A stretch of 64,000 bases of DNA from Megasphaera stantonii (GTDB lineage Bacteria > Bacillota > Negativicutes > Veillonellales > Megasphaeraceae), in NCBI RefSeq assembly GCF_003367905.1, contig NZ_CP029462.1, positions 1,178,001-1,242,000 of the forward strand, written 5' to 3'. The position numbers were made by a program, and so were the translations under genes. The notes below the pieces were generated by a model, which was not told the DNA's origin, searched no databases, and was given only the letters and a program-made list of their open reading frames with translations. Position 1 is the stretch's first letter. Each line of letters opens with the position of its first letter. Shown here piece by piece: positions 55,082 to 63,665 of this stretch.

Positions 55082-55921
55082 ATGGATCATGAAATGAAAT
55101 TAGCCGTCCTCATCGACGCGGAAAATATTTCCAATAAGTACATTGACGTCATCTTATCGGAAGCCAACAACTTAGGCGACGTCATATACAAGCGCATTTA
55201 CGGAAACTGGACGACACCGCAGATGGCCTCGTGGCGCAGCACCATTCTGGACAACGCTATCCAGCCCGTGCAGCAGTACAGCAACACGACGCGCAAGAAT
55301 TCGTCCGATTCGGCCCTCATCATCGACACGATGGACCTGCTGTATCAGAGCCATCTCGACGGCTTCTGCATCGTATCGTCGGACAGCGACTTTACCCGCC
55401 TGGCATCGCGCCTGCGCGAATCGCAGAAATACGTTCTCGGCATGGGCGAAAGCAAGACGCCCCGCTCCTTCATCTCGGCGTGCAACAAGTTTCTGTATTT
55501 AGACGTCCTGCTGGAAGAAGCGGAAGAAAACGAAAGCGAAGAAGCTAAGCCTGTTTCAACGCCGGATACGGCCGTAGCGGCCCAGCCTTACGTACTGGCT
55601 CACGAAAAAACGCCGGGCAAGGATTTCCTGACCATCAAGCAGGCTCTCATCAAGCTGACCGAAGAAAACTCCGACGACAACGGCTGGATTTTTTCCGGCA
55701 CCCTGGGGAATTTGCTGAGCAAGCAGTTCTCCGACTTCGACGTGCGCAACTTCGGCTACAAGAAATTTGTCCCCTTTATCGAATCGCTGAAGCTGTTCGA
55801 CGTAAACACCATTACGGACGACAAGAACAAGACGGTAAAGCACAATTACTTCCGCCTCAAGTCGCAGACGTCGTACCGTCCGGCCCGCTCGTCCCATCCG
55901 TATCACAAGAATTACCGCTAA
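55082..55921 (+). CDS. NYN-domain protein with C-terminal OST-HTH/LOTUS domain
   Basis: 279 residues: an N-terminal NYN (PIN-like) nuclease domain (5-150) with acidic residues Asp12 in AVLIDAENIS, the ALIIDTMDLL stretch and D101/D103 in VSSDSDFTRLASRLRE; an acidic linker (EEAEENESEEAK); then an OST-HTH domain (about 185-255; FLTIKQALIKLTEENSDDNG ... FDVRNFGYKKFVPFIESL), and a basic tail. The family is taken to cut or bind RNA; the target is unknown. AGGAGG precedes the ATG. Confidence 0.9.
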   Translation: MDHEMKLAVLIDAENISNKYIDVILSEANNLGDVIYKRIYGNWTTPQMASWRSTILDNAIQPVQQYSNTTRKNSSDSALIIDTMDLLYQSHLDGFCIVSSDSDFTRLASRLRESQKYVLGMGESKTPRSFISACNKFLYLDVLLEEAEENESEEAKPVSTPDTAVAAQPYVLAHEKTPGKDFLTIKQALIKLTEENSDDNGWIFSGTLGNLLSKQFSDFDVRNFGYKKFVPFIESLKLFDVNTITDDKNKTVKHNYFRLKSQTSYRPARSSHPYHKNYR

Positions 55922-55923
55922 TA

Positions 55924-55973
55924 CGGCGAGGTACAATGGAACGGCCCATCCCGTTCCATGGCACCTCGTTTTT
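55924..55973 (+). terminator. Terminator of the NYN gene
   Basis: ACGGCGAGGT ... ACCTCGT with the inner helix ATGGAACGG/CCGTTCCAT, followed by TTTTT. Confidence 0.85.
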
Positions 55974-56020
55974 CCTATCGGCCTGCTCCCTTGGAAATAC
56001 AGACGAAAGGAAGGGTTCCC

Positions 56021-57106
56021 ATGTCTGACGAACAAATGCAGAAAACGCTCGAATCGCTGTCCCGAAAGCATCCGAACCGGCCCATCGCCGTGACGGCCGA
56101 TTTGGCCAACGACAACTTAAACAGCATTTGCCGCCTGTCCCTGGCATGGATCAGCGACGGCAGCGTCCACGGTCTCACCTTCTTGATCAAGCCGCCGACG
56201 GACGAGTTTACGTGCCGCAAAATCACGGCCGACATGGTCGCCGACTGCCAGCCCTTCGCCGACGTCTGGGACGGTGAAATCAAGATATTGCTGAAAAACG
56301 CCGTCCTTTCGGCGTATTCGTCAGAACAGCTCTTCCTGGCCATCAAGGCCAGCTACGAAGCCAGCGGCAAGCCCTTTTCCATGGAAGACGCCTACGTCCG
56401 CGACCTGAAATTTCTCGCCGCGGCCTATATTGCCGACTTGGAAAACTTTTCTTTTTTATCGATTATGCATTACATGAACATTTCTGTAGACCTGGACAAT
56501 TCCCTCAGCCGGGCCATGGCCTGCGCCTGCGGCATGAACTGGATGGAAAATCTGTATCCCATCGGCAACTACGGGCTGCCCCTGTCGGCCGTCATGGCCG
56601 GCGCGCTCCACGAACCGACGGAGGAAGAAACGCAGCGAAAGGCTGAGGCGCACAAAACACTAGAACAGGCCGCTCACTATATGCAGCGCCTCTTCCTACC
56701 CTTCGTCCTGCTGTGCCTGATTCTGGCTGGCTACTATCTATACTCGCTGCAGGAAAACGCCAAGACTCACGTCGACTTTTCGCAGTACTCGTCAGTCAAG
56801 GCCGTGCCGCCGGAGCAAAAGCCCTCCTTTCCAGCCATCGAGACGAATAAAGAGTACCTGATGCTCCGCGGCACCTACATCGTCTGCGACGCCGGGACTA
56901 TTCCAGAATTTCTCGACGCCTTTCAAAACCACGACGTCGAGCTGATTCGCCAGATGGTGCGCTCCGACGAGGTCATCGTCTTTATGAATCCGACGCGCGT
57001 AAAATCACTGAGCCCGGCCGATGAAAAAGGCTTCGTCCTCGTAAAAATCCTCGGCGGCGAATACGACGGCGCGACGGGCTACGCCCACAGCATGATGCTG
57101 GAATAA
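56021..57106 (+). CDS. Membrane-anchored protein with a degenerate DnaQ-like exonuclease domain
   Basis: 361 residues. Residues 20-180 follow the order of a DEDD exonuclease (DnaQ/RNase T): the first strand reads AVTADLANDN where active enzymes have D-F-E-T-A-N, then LIKPPTDEFTCRKITADMV, FADVWDGEI and a C-terminal helix set. The second catalytic element, normally H-N-x-x-F-D, reads SAYSSEQL. Loss of these acids suggests an inactive binding domain. A single transmembrane helix (FLPFVLLCLILAGYYLYSL, about 227-245) follows, and then a 115-residue C-terminal domain I do not recognise. ATG 56021 has AAGGAAGGG upstream. Confidence 0.65.
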   Translation: MSDEQMQKTLESLSRKHPNRPIAVTADLANDNLNSICRLSLAWISDGSVHGLTFLIKPPTDEFTCRKITADMVADCQPFADVWDGEIKILLKNAVLSAYSSEQLFLAIKASYEASGKPFSMEDAYVRDLKFLAAAYIADLENFSFLSIMHYMNISVDLDNSLSRAMACACGMNWMENLYPIGNYGLPLSAVMAGALHEPTEEETQRKAEAHKTLEQAAHYMQRLFLPFVLLCLILAGYYLYSLQENAKTHVDFSQYSSVKAVPPEQKPSFPAIETNKEYLMLRGTYIVCDAGTIPEFLDAFQNHDVELIRQMVRSDEVIVFMNPTRVKSLSPADEKGFVLVKILGGEYDGATGYAHSMMLE

Positions 57107-57157
57107 GACTGTACTTCACATACCGACATACGCCCTCTTTATAGAAAGGACACGATA

Positions 57158-57979
57158 TTGATTATGAAGCACTCTCCTATAGTTACGTTTCTAAAAGGCT
57201 TGATCGTCGGCGGAACGATGCTCGTTCCCGGCGTCAGCGGCGGCTCCATGGCCATCGTATTAGGCATATACGACAAGCTCATTCACGCCGTCAGCGCCCT
57301 GACGCGGCTCGATAAGGCCTCCTTTTTCTTTCTGTGCGCCTTCTCCGCCGGCGGCGGCCTCGGCATCATCGCCTTCGCCAAGCCGCTGCTTCACTTCATG
57401 GAAACGTATCCTATTCCCACGTCGTACTTCTTCCTGGGCGCCGTAGCCGGCAGCGTCCCTATTACCTTCCGCCAGGGAAATATCTCCAGACTGTCAGCTA
57501 AGGCCGTCCTGTATATCCTCTTGGGCGTGGTCATCGTCGCTTTGTTCGCCGCCGCGCCTATAGACGGGCTGCACGCCCAGACGGAGGTCGGCTTGTTCTT
57601 CCTCATCCTGTGGATCGTGACGGGCTTCGTCGCCTCCATCGCCCTCATTCTGCCGGGCATCAGCGTATCGTACCTGCTGTATCTCTTAGGCGTATACGAC
57701 CAGATACTGCTGGCCATCAGCAGCCTGTCCTTTTCCCTGCTCATCCCCTTGGGCGGCGGCGTCATCGCCGGCATCGTGGCAACGACGAAATTGCTGGAAA
57801 AAGCTATGAGCCGCTATCCCCAGGCGACGTACCTCATCATCTTAGGCTTCGTCCTCGGCTCCATGTGGGAGCTGTTCCCCGGCGTCCCGACGGATCTGCT
57901 CTCCCTCGTGTCCGCCGTCGTTCCCCTGGCGGCCGGCTTCGCCGTCATCTATACCCTTTCAAAGCAGGAGCTTTCCTAA
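57158..57979 (+). CDS. DUF368 protein, polyprenyl-phosphate transporter (PopT) family
   Basis: 273 residues, eight or so helices. The family signature GGTMLVPGVSGGSMAIVLGIYD is at the N-terminus and the second half has the matching ALILPGISVSYLLYLLGVYD, the internal repeat of this family. DUF368 (PopT) proteins recycle undecaprenyl phosphate to the inner face of the membrane. The TTG at 57158 has AAAGGA 7 nt upstream; ATG 57164 is 13 nt away and less likely. Confidence 0.9.
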   Translation: MIMKHSPIVTFLKGLIVGGTMLVPGVSGGSMAIVLGIYDKLIHAVSALTRLDKASFFFLCAFSAGGGLGIIAFAKPLLHFMETYPIPTSYFFLGAVAGSVPITFRQGNISRLSAKAVLYILLGVVIVALFAAAPIDGLHAQTEVGLFFLILWIVTGFVASIALILPGISVSYLLYLLGVYDQILLAISSLSFSLLIPLGGGVIAGIVATTKLLEKAMSRYPQATYLIILGFVLGSMWELFPGVPTDLLSLVSAVVPLAAGFAVIYTLSKQELS

Positions 57980-57990
57980 AACCTTTATAA

Positions 57991-58036
57991 AAAAAGCTGA
58001 ATGCACGCGTCTAAGCGTATGCATTCAGCTCTTTTT
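57991..58036. terminator. Bidirectional terminator
   Basis: AGCTGAATGCA (57995-58005) with TGCATTCAGCT (58020-58030), A run before and T run after; between the convergent DUF368 and DUF1445 genes. Confidence 0.9.
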
Positions 58037-58046
58037 GTATGCCTTC

Positions 58047-58835
58047 TTACATGATGGACAGCTGCGAATTCAGGACGTCCGTAATGAACATGTAGCCCGG
58101 CGCATGGGTAATCATGAACTCCGGCTTCACGGCCATGGCCACGGCCTGAGGCGTCACGCCGCAGGCCCAGAAGACGGGCACTTCGCCTGGCTTGATGTCG
58201 GACCGCTCGCCGAAGTCGGGCTTGTCGATGTCGGAAATGCCGATGGCTTCGGGATCGCCGATGTGGATCGGCGCGCCGTGGACGAAGGGCATGCGCGTCG
58301 TAATCTGCACGGCCCGGATCGCATCGGCAGGCTTCATGGGCCGCATGGACACGACCATGGGACCGTGAAATACGCCGGCCGGCACGCACTCGATATTCGT
58401 CTTGTACATGGGCACGTTGTGGTTGTCCGTAATGTGGCGGATTTCCAGGCCCGCCTCTATCATGGGGCCTTCAAAAGAAAAACTGCAGCCCAGCAAAAAG
58501 GCCACCAAATCGTCGCGCCAGAACGGCGCGGCATCGGTCACTTCGTCAGTCAGCTCGCCATGGCGATAAATGCGGTACCGCGGTATGTCGTGCCGCAGGT
58601 CGGCTTTGGGAGCCACGAGCTTCGGCACGGGAGAGCCGGCTTCCGTCACGTCCAACACGGGGCAGGGCACCTTGTTGCGCTGCGTGAACAGCAGGAAATC
58701 AAAGGCCAGTTCCTTCGGCAGCACGGCCATATTGGCCTGGGCGTAGGGAGCGCACATGCCGCTCGTCGGCTTATCCAATTCTCCGGCCCGGATGAGGCTT
58801 CGCACTTCTGCCGGAGACGCTTTCGCTAAATCCAT
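58047..58835 (-). CDS. DUF1445 family putative hydro-lyase
   Basis: 262 residues of the DUF1445 family (named putative hydro-lyase; a eukaryotic relative is D-glutamate cyclase, which makes 5-oxoproline from D-glutamate). Marks are AYAQANMAVLPKELAFDFLL, FLLGCSFSFE, VPMYKTNIECVPAG, MVVSMRPMK and FWACGVTPQ. The relation to D-glutamate cyclase fits well with the 5-oxoprolinase genes upstream. It is the last gene of the pxp-acc operon, 16 nt after accC. Confidence 0.9.
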   Translation of the reverse strand: MDLAKASPAEVRSLIRAGELDKPTSGMCAPYAQANMAVLPKELAFDFLLFTQRNKVPCPVLDVTEAGSPVPKLVAPKADLRHDIPRYRIYRHGELTDEVTDAAPFWRDDLVAFLLGCSFSFEGPMIEAGLEIRHITDNHNVPMYKTNIECVPAGVFHGPMVVSMRPMKPADAIRAVQITTRMPFVHGAPIHIGDPEAIGISDIDKPDFGERSDIKPGEVPVFWACGVTPQAVAMAVKPEFMITHAPGYMFITDVLNSQLSIM

Positions 58836-58851
58836 GACAGTTCCCTTCTTT

Positions 58852-60207
58852 CTATGTATTTAAAATCTCTTCCAGATGCTCTTCCAAGTAATTCGTGTTG
58901 ACCTGGCCGCATCGGAAGGCTTCCGTCATCAAGATCTTCCGCTGCAGGGGAATATTCGTCGTCACGCCCTCAATTTTAAAATCGGCCAAGGCTTTTTCCA
59001 TCTTGTCGATAGCTTCCAGCCGCGTCGGAGCCCATACGATGAGCTTGGCAATCATCGAGTCGTAAAACGGCGTAATGACGCAGCCTCTGTACATAGCGCT
59101 GTCCACGCGGATACCGCGGCCGAAGGGCGGCGTATAGCGCGTGATTTTCCCTGGGCAGGGCATGAAATTGTGCATCGGGTCCTCAGCGTTGATGCGGCAT
59201 TCGACAGCCCAGCCGTTCATGCGGATGTCGGCCTGCGTCCACGGCAGCTTTTCCCCTGCCGCAACGAGTATCTGCGCCTTGATCAGGTCTGTCCCCGTCA
59301 CCATTTCCGTGACGGGATGTTCGACTTGGATGCGCGTATTCATTTCCATGAAATAGAAATTTCCCGTATCGTCTACGATGAACTCGACAGTGCCTGCGCC
59401 GCTGTAGTCGACGGCTTTGGCGGCCATGACGGCGGCTTCGCCCATCTTCTTCCGCATGTCCGGCGACACGACGGGCGACGGCGCTTCTTCGATGACCTTC
59501 TGATGACGGCGCTGCGTCGAGCAGTCCCGTTCGCCCAGGTAGACGACGTTGCCGTAATTGTCGGCCATGATCTGAATTTCTACATGCCGCGAATGGGATA
59601 AGTATTTTTCCAAATACACGCCGGCGTTGCCGAAGGAGCGTTCCGCTTCCTGTGAAGCCTGCCGCAGGGCCTTGACCAGCTCCGTGCTGTCTTCGACGAT
59701 GCGCATCCCCTTGCCGCCGCCGCCGGCCGTAGCCTTGATCAGCACGGGATAGCCGATGGCTTCTGCCGTGCGGCGCGCTTCGTCTTCATCGCAGATGACG
59801 TCTTCCGTTCCCGGAATGACGGGCACGCCGACGCGCTTCATCGTGCTGCGGGCCATGGCCTTGTCGCCCATGTGGCGGATAGCTTCACCGCTGGCTCCGA
59901 TGTAGGTGAAGTGATAGTTTGCGCAGGCGTCGGCAAAATCGGCGTTTTCCGACAAAAATCCATAGCCCGGATGAATGGCATCGGCCTTAGCCGCCTTCGC
60001 CGTTTCGATAATGCGGGCAATATCCAAATAGCTTTTCTTGGCCTGAGCCTGTCCGATGCAGTACGCTTCGTCGGCCAGGCGGACAGGCAGGGAATCGCGG
60101 TCGGCTTCAGAATATACGACGACGGCGCTGATTCCCAACTCGTGACATGCTTTGATAATACGCACGGCAATTTCGCCGCGGTTGGCAATCAATACTTTCT
60201 TAAACAT
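58852..60207 (-). CDS. accC: Biotin carboxylase
   Basis: 451-residue ATP-grasp enzyme that carboxylates biotin on AccB with bicarbonate and ATP. Marks: KVLIANRGEIAVRI, IHPGYGFLSENADFA, the ATP lid KATAGGGGKGMRIV, ERDCSTQRRHQKVIEEAPSP and FMEMNTRIQVEHPVTE with the catalytic residues. It stands directly after accB within a 5-oxoprolinase cluster; no accA/accD carboxyltransferase genes are near. Confidence 0.95.
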   Translation of the reverse strand: MFKKVLIANRGEIAVRIIKACHELGISAVVVYSEADRDSLPVRLADEAYCIGQAQAKKSYLDIARIIETAKAAKADAIHPGYGFLSENADFADACANYHFTYIGASGEAIRHMGDKAMARSTMKRVGVPVIPGTEDVICDEDEARRTAEAIGYPVLIKATAGGGGKGMRIVEDSTELVKALRQASQEAERSFGNAGVYLEKYLSHSRHVEIQIMADNYGNVVYLGERDCSTQRRHQKVIEEAPSPVVSPDMRKKMGEAAVMAAKAVDYSGAGTVEFIVDDTGNFYFMEMNTRIQVEHPVTEMVTGTDLIKAQILVAAGEKLPWTQADIRMNGWAVECRINAEDPMHNFMPCPGKITRYTPPFGRGIRVDSAMYRGCVITPFYDSMIAKLIVWAPTRLEAIDKMEKALADFKIEGVTTNIPLQRKILMTEAFRCGQVNTNYLEEHLEEILNT

Positions 60208-60222
60208 ATGCCCAAGCCCTTT

Positions 60223-60675
60223 CTATGCGCCGACATGGCCTTTTTTCACCTTGAACAACGGCTGGCCGAATTCGACGAACTCGCCGTCTTTTACCAGCAC
60301 TTCCGTAATCTCGCCTTCTACCATCGCTTCGACTTCCGTAAAGAGCTTCATCGCCTCCAATACGCAGACGACCGTATTCGGCGTCACGGCCGAGCCGACC
60401 TTTACGAAGGGAGGCGCCTTGGGGTCCGGTGCGCTGTAGAAGGTGCCTACGATAGGCGCCGTAATTTCGACGATGTGCTCGCCGGGCTGCGGGGCTTCAG
60501 CCGGAGCGGCGGCGGGCTGGACAGCCGGCATCATCGGCTGCGGCACGGCGACGGCTACGGGCGCGCCGCCCTTTTCCAGCAGGACCTTTCCGTCCTCATA
60601 GGCCAGTTCCATCTTATTCAGGGATGACGTTTCAAGAATCCGTACTAATTCCTTGATTTCTTCTAGCGATAACAA
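60223..60675 (-). CDS. accB: Biotin carboxyl carrier protein
   Basis: 150 residues: N-terminal helical part (MLSLEEIKELVRILETSS), an Ala/Pro-rich hinge (38-66), and a biotinyl domain with Lys110 in VLEAMKLFTEVEA, the E-A-M-K biotin site. The thumb segment typical of AccB is present (FYSAPDPKAPPFVKVG). It carries CO2 from AccC to a carboxyltransferase, here possibly PxpB/PxpC. Confidence 0.94.
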   Translation of the reverse strand: MLSLEEIKELVRILETSSLNKMELAYEDGKVLLEKGGAPVAVAVPQPMMPAVQPAAAPAEAPQPGEHIVEITAPIVGTFYSAPDPKAPPFVKVGSAVTPNTVVCVLEAMKLFTEVEAMVEGEITEVLVKDGEFVEFGQPLFKVKKGHVGA

Positions 60676-60690
60676 ACAAATCCCTCCTAG

Positions 60691-61689
60691 TTATAGCATG
60701 CCTGCGACGGCAATCTTTATATTTTCCATGCAGCGTTCCATGTCGATAAACAGACGCTCGCCTTCTTCGTTGCTGATCAGCCTGAAATACATGCGGTCGC
60801 CCGGCTTGAGCTGGGCCACGCGGGCTACGTCTACCTGGGCGACCTGGCCGATGACGGGATAGCCTGCCGTCGTCTGGTGGTCAGCCATCAGGATGATGGG
60901 CATGCCGTTGGGCGGCACCTGTACGGTTCCCAGCCCGGCAACTTCGGAAATCATTTCCAGGGGCCGCTTCATTTCCAGCTTAGGGCCGTTCAGGCGATAG
61001 CCCATGCGGTCGGACTGTGTCGTAATGAGAAAGTCCGTCCCGAAGAAGTCGTACTTGGCCTTTTCCGTAAACTCGTCGTACTGCAGTCCGGCCATGACCT
61101 TAATCGGCTTGCGCAGCCGCTCCGGCGTCGTATGAACCTTGCTGATGCTCCAGCGGGCATGCGTAAAGGAATGAGCGCCGCGGGTCAGCAGGTTGAACAT
61201 CATCTGCTGGCCGTACTCGCTGGGCTCCTTCGTATTCAGCAAATCGCCGCGGCGCAGGGCCCGCCCTTCCAACCCGCCGAACTGAGCCCGCAGATAGGTG
61301 CTCTTGCTGCCCATGACGACGGGCACGTCGTACCCGCCGGCCACGGCCAGATAGGCCCGGCAGCCGACGACACAGGGGCCGAAGCGCAGGATCGCGCCGG
61401 CCTTGACGGCGACGGGACGGTGCATGGGCACCTTCTGGCCGTCGATCACCGGGCCGAAATCGCCGCCGGTAATAGCGATGAGCGTATCCGACGTAAACTC
61501 GATCGTCGGCCCCATGAGGGTGATTTCCAAAGCCCCTTCGGTTTCATCATTGCCGACCAGTATATTCGCCAGCCGCAGGGAATACACGTCCATCGCCCCT
61601 GAAGGGATGACGCCGATCTTCTGGTATCCATAGCGTCCCGTATCCTGAATCGTCGTCAGCAGGCCCGGGCGGATAATGTTAAGACTCAT
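60691..61689 (-). CDS. pxpC: 5-oxoprolinase subunit C (KipA/AHS2 family)
   Basis: 332 residues. Family marks: IIRPGLLTTIQDTGRYGYQ at the start, GAMDVYSLRLANILVGN, ITGGDFGPVIDG, AVAGGYDVPVVMGSKSTY, QSDRMGYRLNGPKL and MPIILMADHQTTAGYPVIG. PxpB-PxpC is the ATP-using part of bacterial 5-oxoprolinase; the same fold pair forms the carboxyltransferase of urea carboxylase. Its start overlaps the end of pxpB by 11 nt. Confidence 0.94.
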   Translation of the reverse strand: MSLNIIRPGLLTTIQDTGRYGYQKIGVIPSGAMDVYSLRLANILVGNDETEGALEITLMGPTIEFTSDTLIAITGGDFGPVIDGQKVPMHRPVAVKAGAILRFGPCVVGCRAYLAVAGGYDVPVVMGSKSTYLRAQFGGLEGRALRRGDLLNTKEPSEYGQQMMFNLLTRGAHSFTHARWSISKVHTTPERLRKPIKVMAGLQYDEFTEKAKYDFFGTDFLITTQSDRMGYRLNGPKLEMKRPLEMISEVAGLGTVQVPPNGMPIILMADHQTTAGYPVIGQVAQVDVARVAQLKPGDRMYFRLISNEEGERLFIDMERCMENIKIAVAGML

Positions 61690-62416
61690 GGCCGTATTCC
61701 TCCTTTAAGGCTGCAAATTCTTCTTCCGATACGGCGTAAAACTTCACGATGTCGCCGGCGTGCAGCAGGCTCGGATCGTCTTCCTTCTTCAAGGAAAACA
61801 TATCCATCGGCGTGCGCCCGATAATCTGCCAGCCGCCGGGCGTGCTCAGGGGATATCCCCCGGTCTGTTCGCCGGCAATGCCGATGCTGCAGGCCGGTAT
61901 GGCTACGCGCGGCGTATCGCGGCGCGGCGTGGCGATGCGCTTGTCCATGCCGCCCAAATAGGGAAATCCCGGACAGAAGCCGATCATGTACACCAGGTAT
62001 TCCGGCTCCGTATGGATGGCGATGACTTCCTCTACAGACAAATGATTGTACTGGGCCACATAGTCGATATCCGGCCCGTATTCTCCGCCGTAGCATACGG
62101 GAATCTGCACGACCCGGGCCGTTTCCTTCTGTACGTCGGCCAGCTGTTCCATGCATCTGCAGAGGTACGCCGACGTAATCTCCAGGGCCGAGTCGCTTTT
62201 ATACTTACCGGCCTGCTTTTTGACGACGAAGGGATTGTAGTACACGGCCAGGCTCGTATACGAAATGACGTATTCTATCATCCCGGCGAAGGGATGGGTT
62301 TCCAAATAATCGGCCAGCGCCTTGACCTTGCAGTGAATTTCCGGGCTGATCGTACTGCCGAAATTCACGAGGACGCCGGCTTCGCCTAACGGTTTTATCG
62401 TAAATTCATGGTTCAA
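61679..62416 (-). CDS. pxpB: 5-oxoprolinase subunit B (KipI/AHS1 family)
   Basis: About 245 residues: GEAGVLVNFGSTISPEIH, the family motif YMIGFCPGFPYLGGMD near residue 145, then PRRDTPRVAIPACSIGIAG and TGGYPLSTPGGWQIIGRTP. The frame could begin with GTG 62437 overlapping the transporter stop, but the strong AGGGAGG there has a 9-nt spacer to TTG 62416, which I take as the start. Confidence 0.93.
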   Translation of the reverse strand: MNHEFTIKPLGEAGVLVNFGSTISPEIHCKVKALADYLETHPFAGMIEYVISYTSLAVYYNPFVVKKQAGKYKSDSALEITSAYLCRCMEQLADVQKETARVVQIPVCYGGEYGPDIDYVAQYNHLSVEEVIAIHTEPEYLVYMIGFCPGFPYLGGMDKRIATPRRDTPRVAIPACSIGIAGEQTGGYPLSTPGGWQIIGRTPMDMFSLKKEDDPSLLHAGDIVKFYAVSEEEFAALKEEYGHES

Positions 62417-62433
62417 GCGTAACAGCCTCCCTG

Positions 62434-63630
62434 TCACATAAACAATTTAGGCAGCTGCTTCATAATAGTCAGCACGCCCATGTACGCCGTCATGATAACG
62501 ACGATGACGCCGAAAATGCTCATCCACACCGGATGCTTGTAATCGCCGACGATCGATTTCTTATGGGCCGCGATGATCATGACCAGCAGCGTAACCGGCA
62601 GGATCAGACCGTTCAGCGTCCCTACGAGGATCAGCGTCTTGACGGGCTGTCCGACGAAGGCAAAGACGACCGTCGAAAAGACGATGAAAGCGATGACAAA
62701 CCAGCGGTAGTTGTTTTCGATCTTAGGGCTGAAGGTGCGGATAAAGGAAACGGACGTATAGGCCGCGCCGATAACCGACGAAATAGCCGCCGACCACATG
62801 ACGACGCCGAAGACCTTGTAGCCGATATCGCCGACAGCCAGCTTGAATACCGAAGCCGGCGGATTGGCCGGGTCGAGCTGCAGGCCGCTGGCTACGACGC
62901 CCAGCGTCGCCAGGAACAGGAATACGCGCATGACGCCGGTCAGGCAGACGCCGGTAACGGAGCTGCGCGTAATCTGGGGCAGCGCTTCCTTGCCGACAAC
63001 GCCGGCGTCGACCAGGCGATGGCCGCCGGAGAAGGTAATATACCCGCCGACGGTGCCGCCGACGAGGGTGACGATCGCCAAGGGATCGATGACGTCGGGC
63101 ACGAAGGTCTTCATGACCGCTTCGCCTACAGGCGGGGCCGAAGACACGGCGACGTACAAGGTCAGCACGATCATGACCACGCCGGCAGCCTGGGTGAATT
63201 TGTCCATGAGCACGCCTGCCTCTTTAAACACGAAAATCGAAATGGCAATCACTGCGCTGATGACCGCGCCGGTTACGGTATCCATGCCGAAGATGACACT
63301 GAAGCCCATGCCGGCGCCGGCGATATTGCCGATGTTAAAGCCCAGGCCGCCCATGACGATCAGGGCCGCCACGACGTATCCCAAGCCGGGAAGGACCATA
63401 TTGGCCACGTCCTGGCCGCGCTTTCCCGAAATGCCGATGACCCGCCATACGTTGAGCTGCGAGCCGATATCCAAAATAATAGACGTCAAGATGACGAAGC
63501 CAAAGCTGGCCAGCAGCTGCTCCGTAAACACGGTCGTCTGCGTTAAAAATCCCGGGCCGATAGACGACGTAGCCATCAGGAAGGCCGCGCCCATCAGCAC
63601 GCTGAAATCAAATCCTTTTTTAGTTTTCAT
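62434..63630 (-). CDS. NRAMP-related transporter of the 5-oxoproline cluster
   Basis: 398 residues, about eleven helices, of the NRAMP fold (SSIGPGFLTQTTVFTEQL in helix 1). The D-P-G-N metal motif of true Mn/Fe NRAMP carriers and the M-P-H motif of helix 6 are missing (the latter region reads GGYITFSGGHRLVDAG), so divalent-metal transport is unlikely. Related genes (Bacillus ycsG) sit beside pxpABC. Likely role: uptake of 5-oxoproline or a similar lactam or acid (inference). Confidence 0.85.
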   Translation of the reverse strand: MKTKKGFDFSVLMGAAFLMATSSIGPGFLTQTTVFTEQLLASFGFVILTSIILDIGSQLNVWRVIGISGKRGQDVANMVLPGLGYVVAALIVMGGLGFNIGNIAGAGMGFSVIFGMDTVTGAVISAVIAISIFVFKEAGVLMDKFTQAAGVVMIVLTLYVAVSSAPPVGEAVMKTFVPDVIDPLAIVTLVGGTVGGYITFSGGHRLVDAGVVGKEALPQITRSSVTGVCLTGVMRVFLFLATLGVVASGLQLDPANPPASVFKLAVGDIGYKVFGVVMWSAAISSVIGAAYTSVSFIRTFSPKIENNYRWFVIAFIVFSTVVFAFVGQPVKTLILVGTLNGLILPVTLLVMIIAAHKKSIVGDYKHPVWMSIFGVIVVIMTAYMGVLTIMKQLPKLFM

Positions 63631-63665
63631 ACTCTCGCCTCTTCCTCCTTCATCTCAAGACACCC

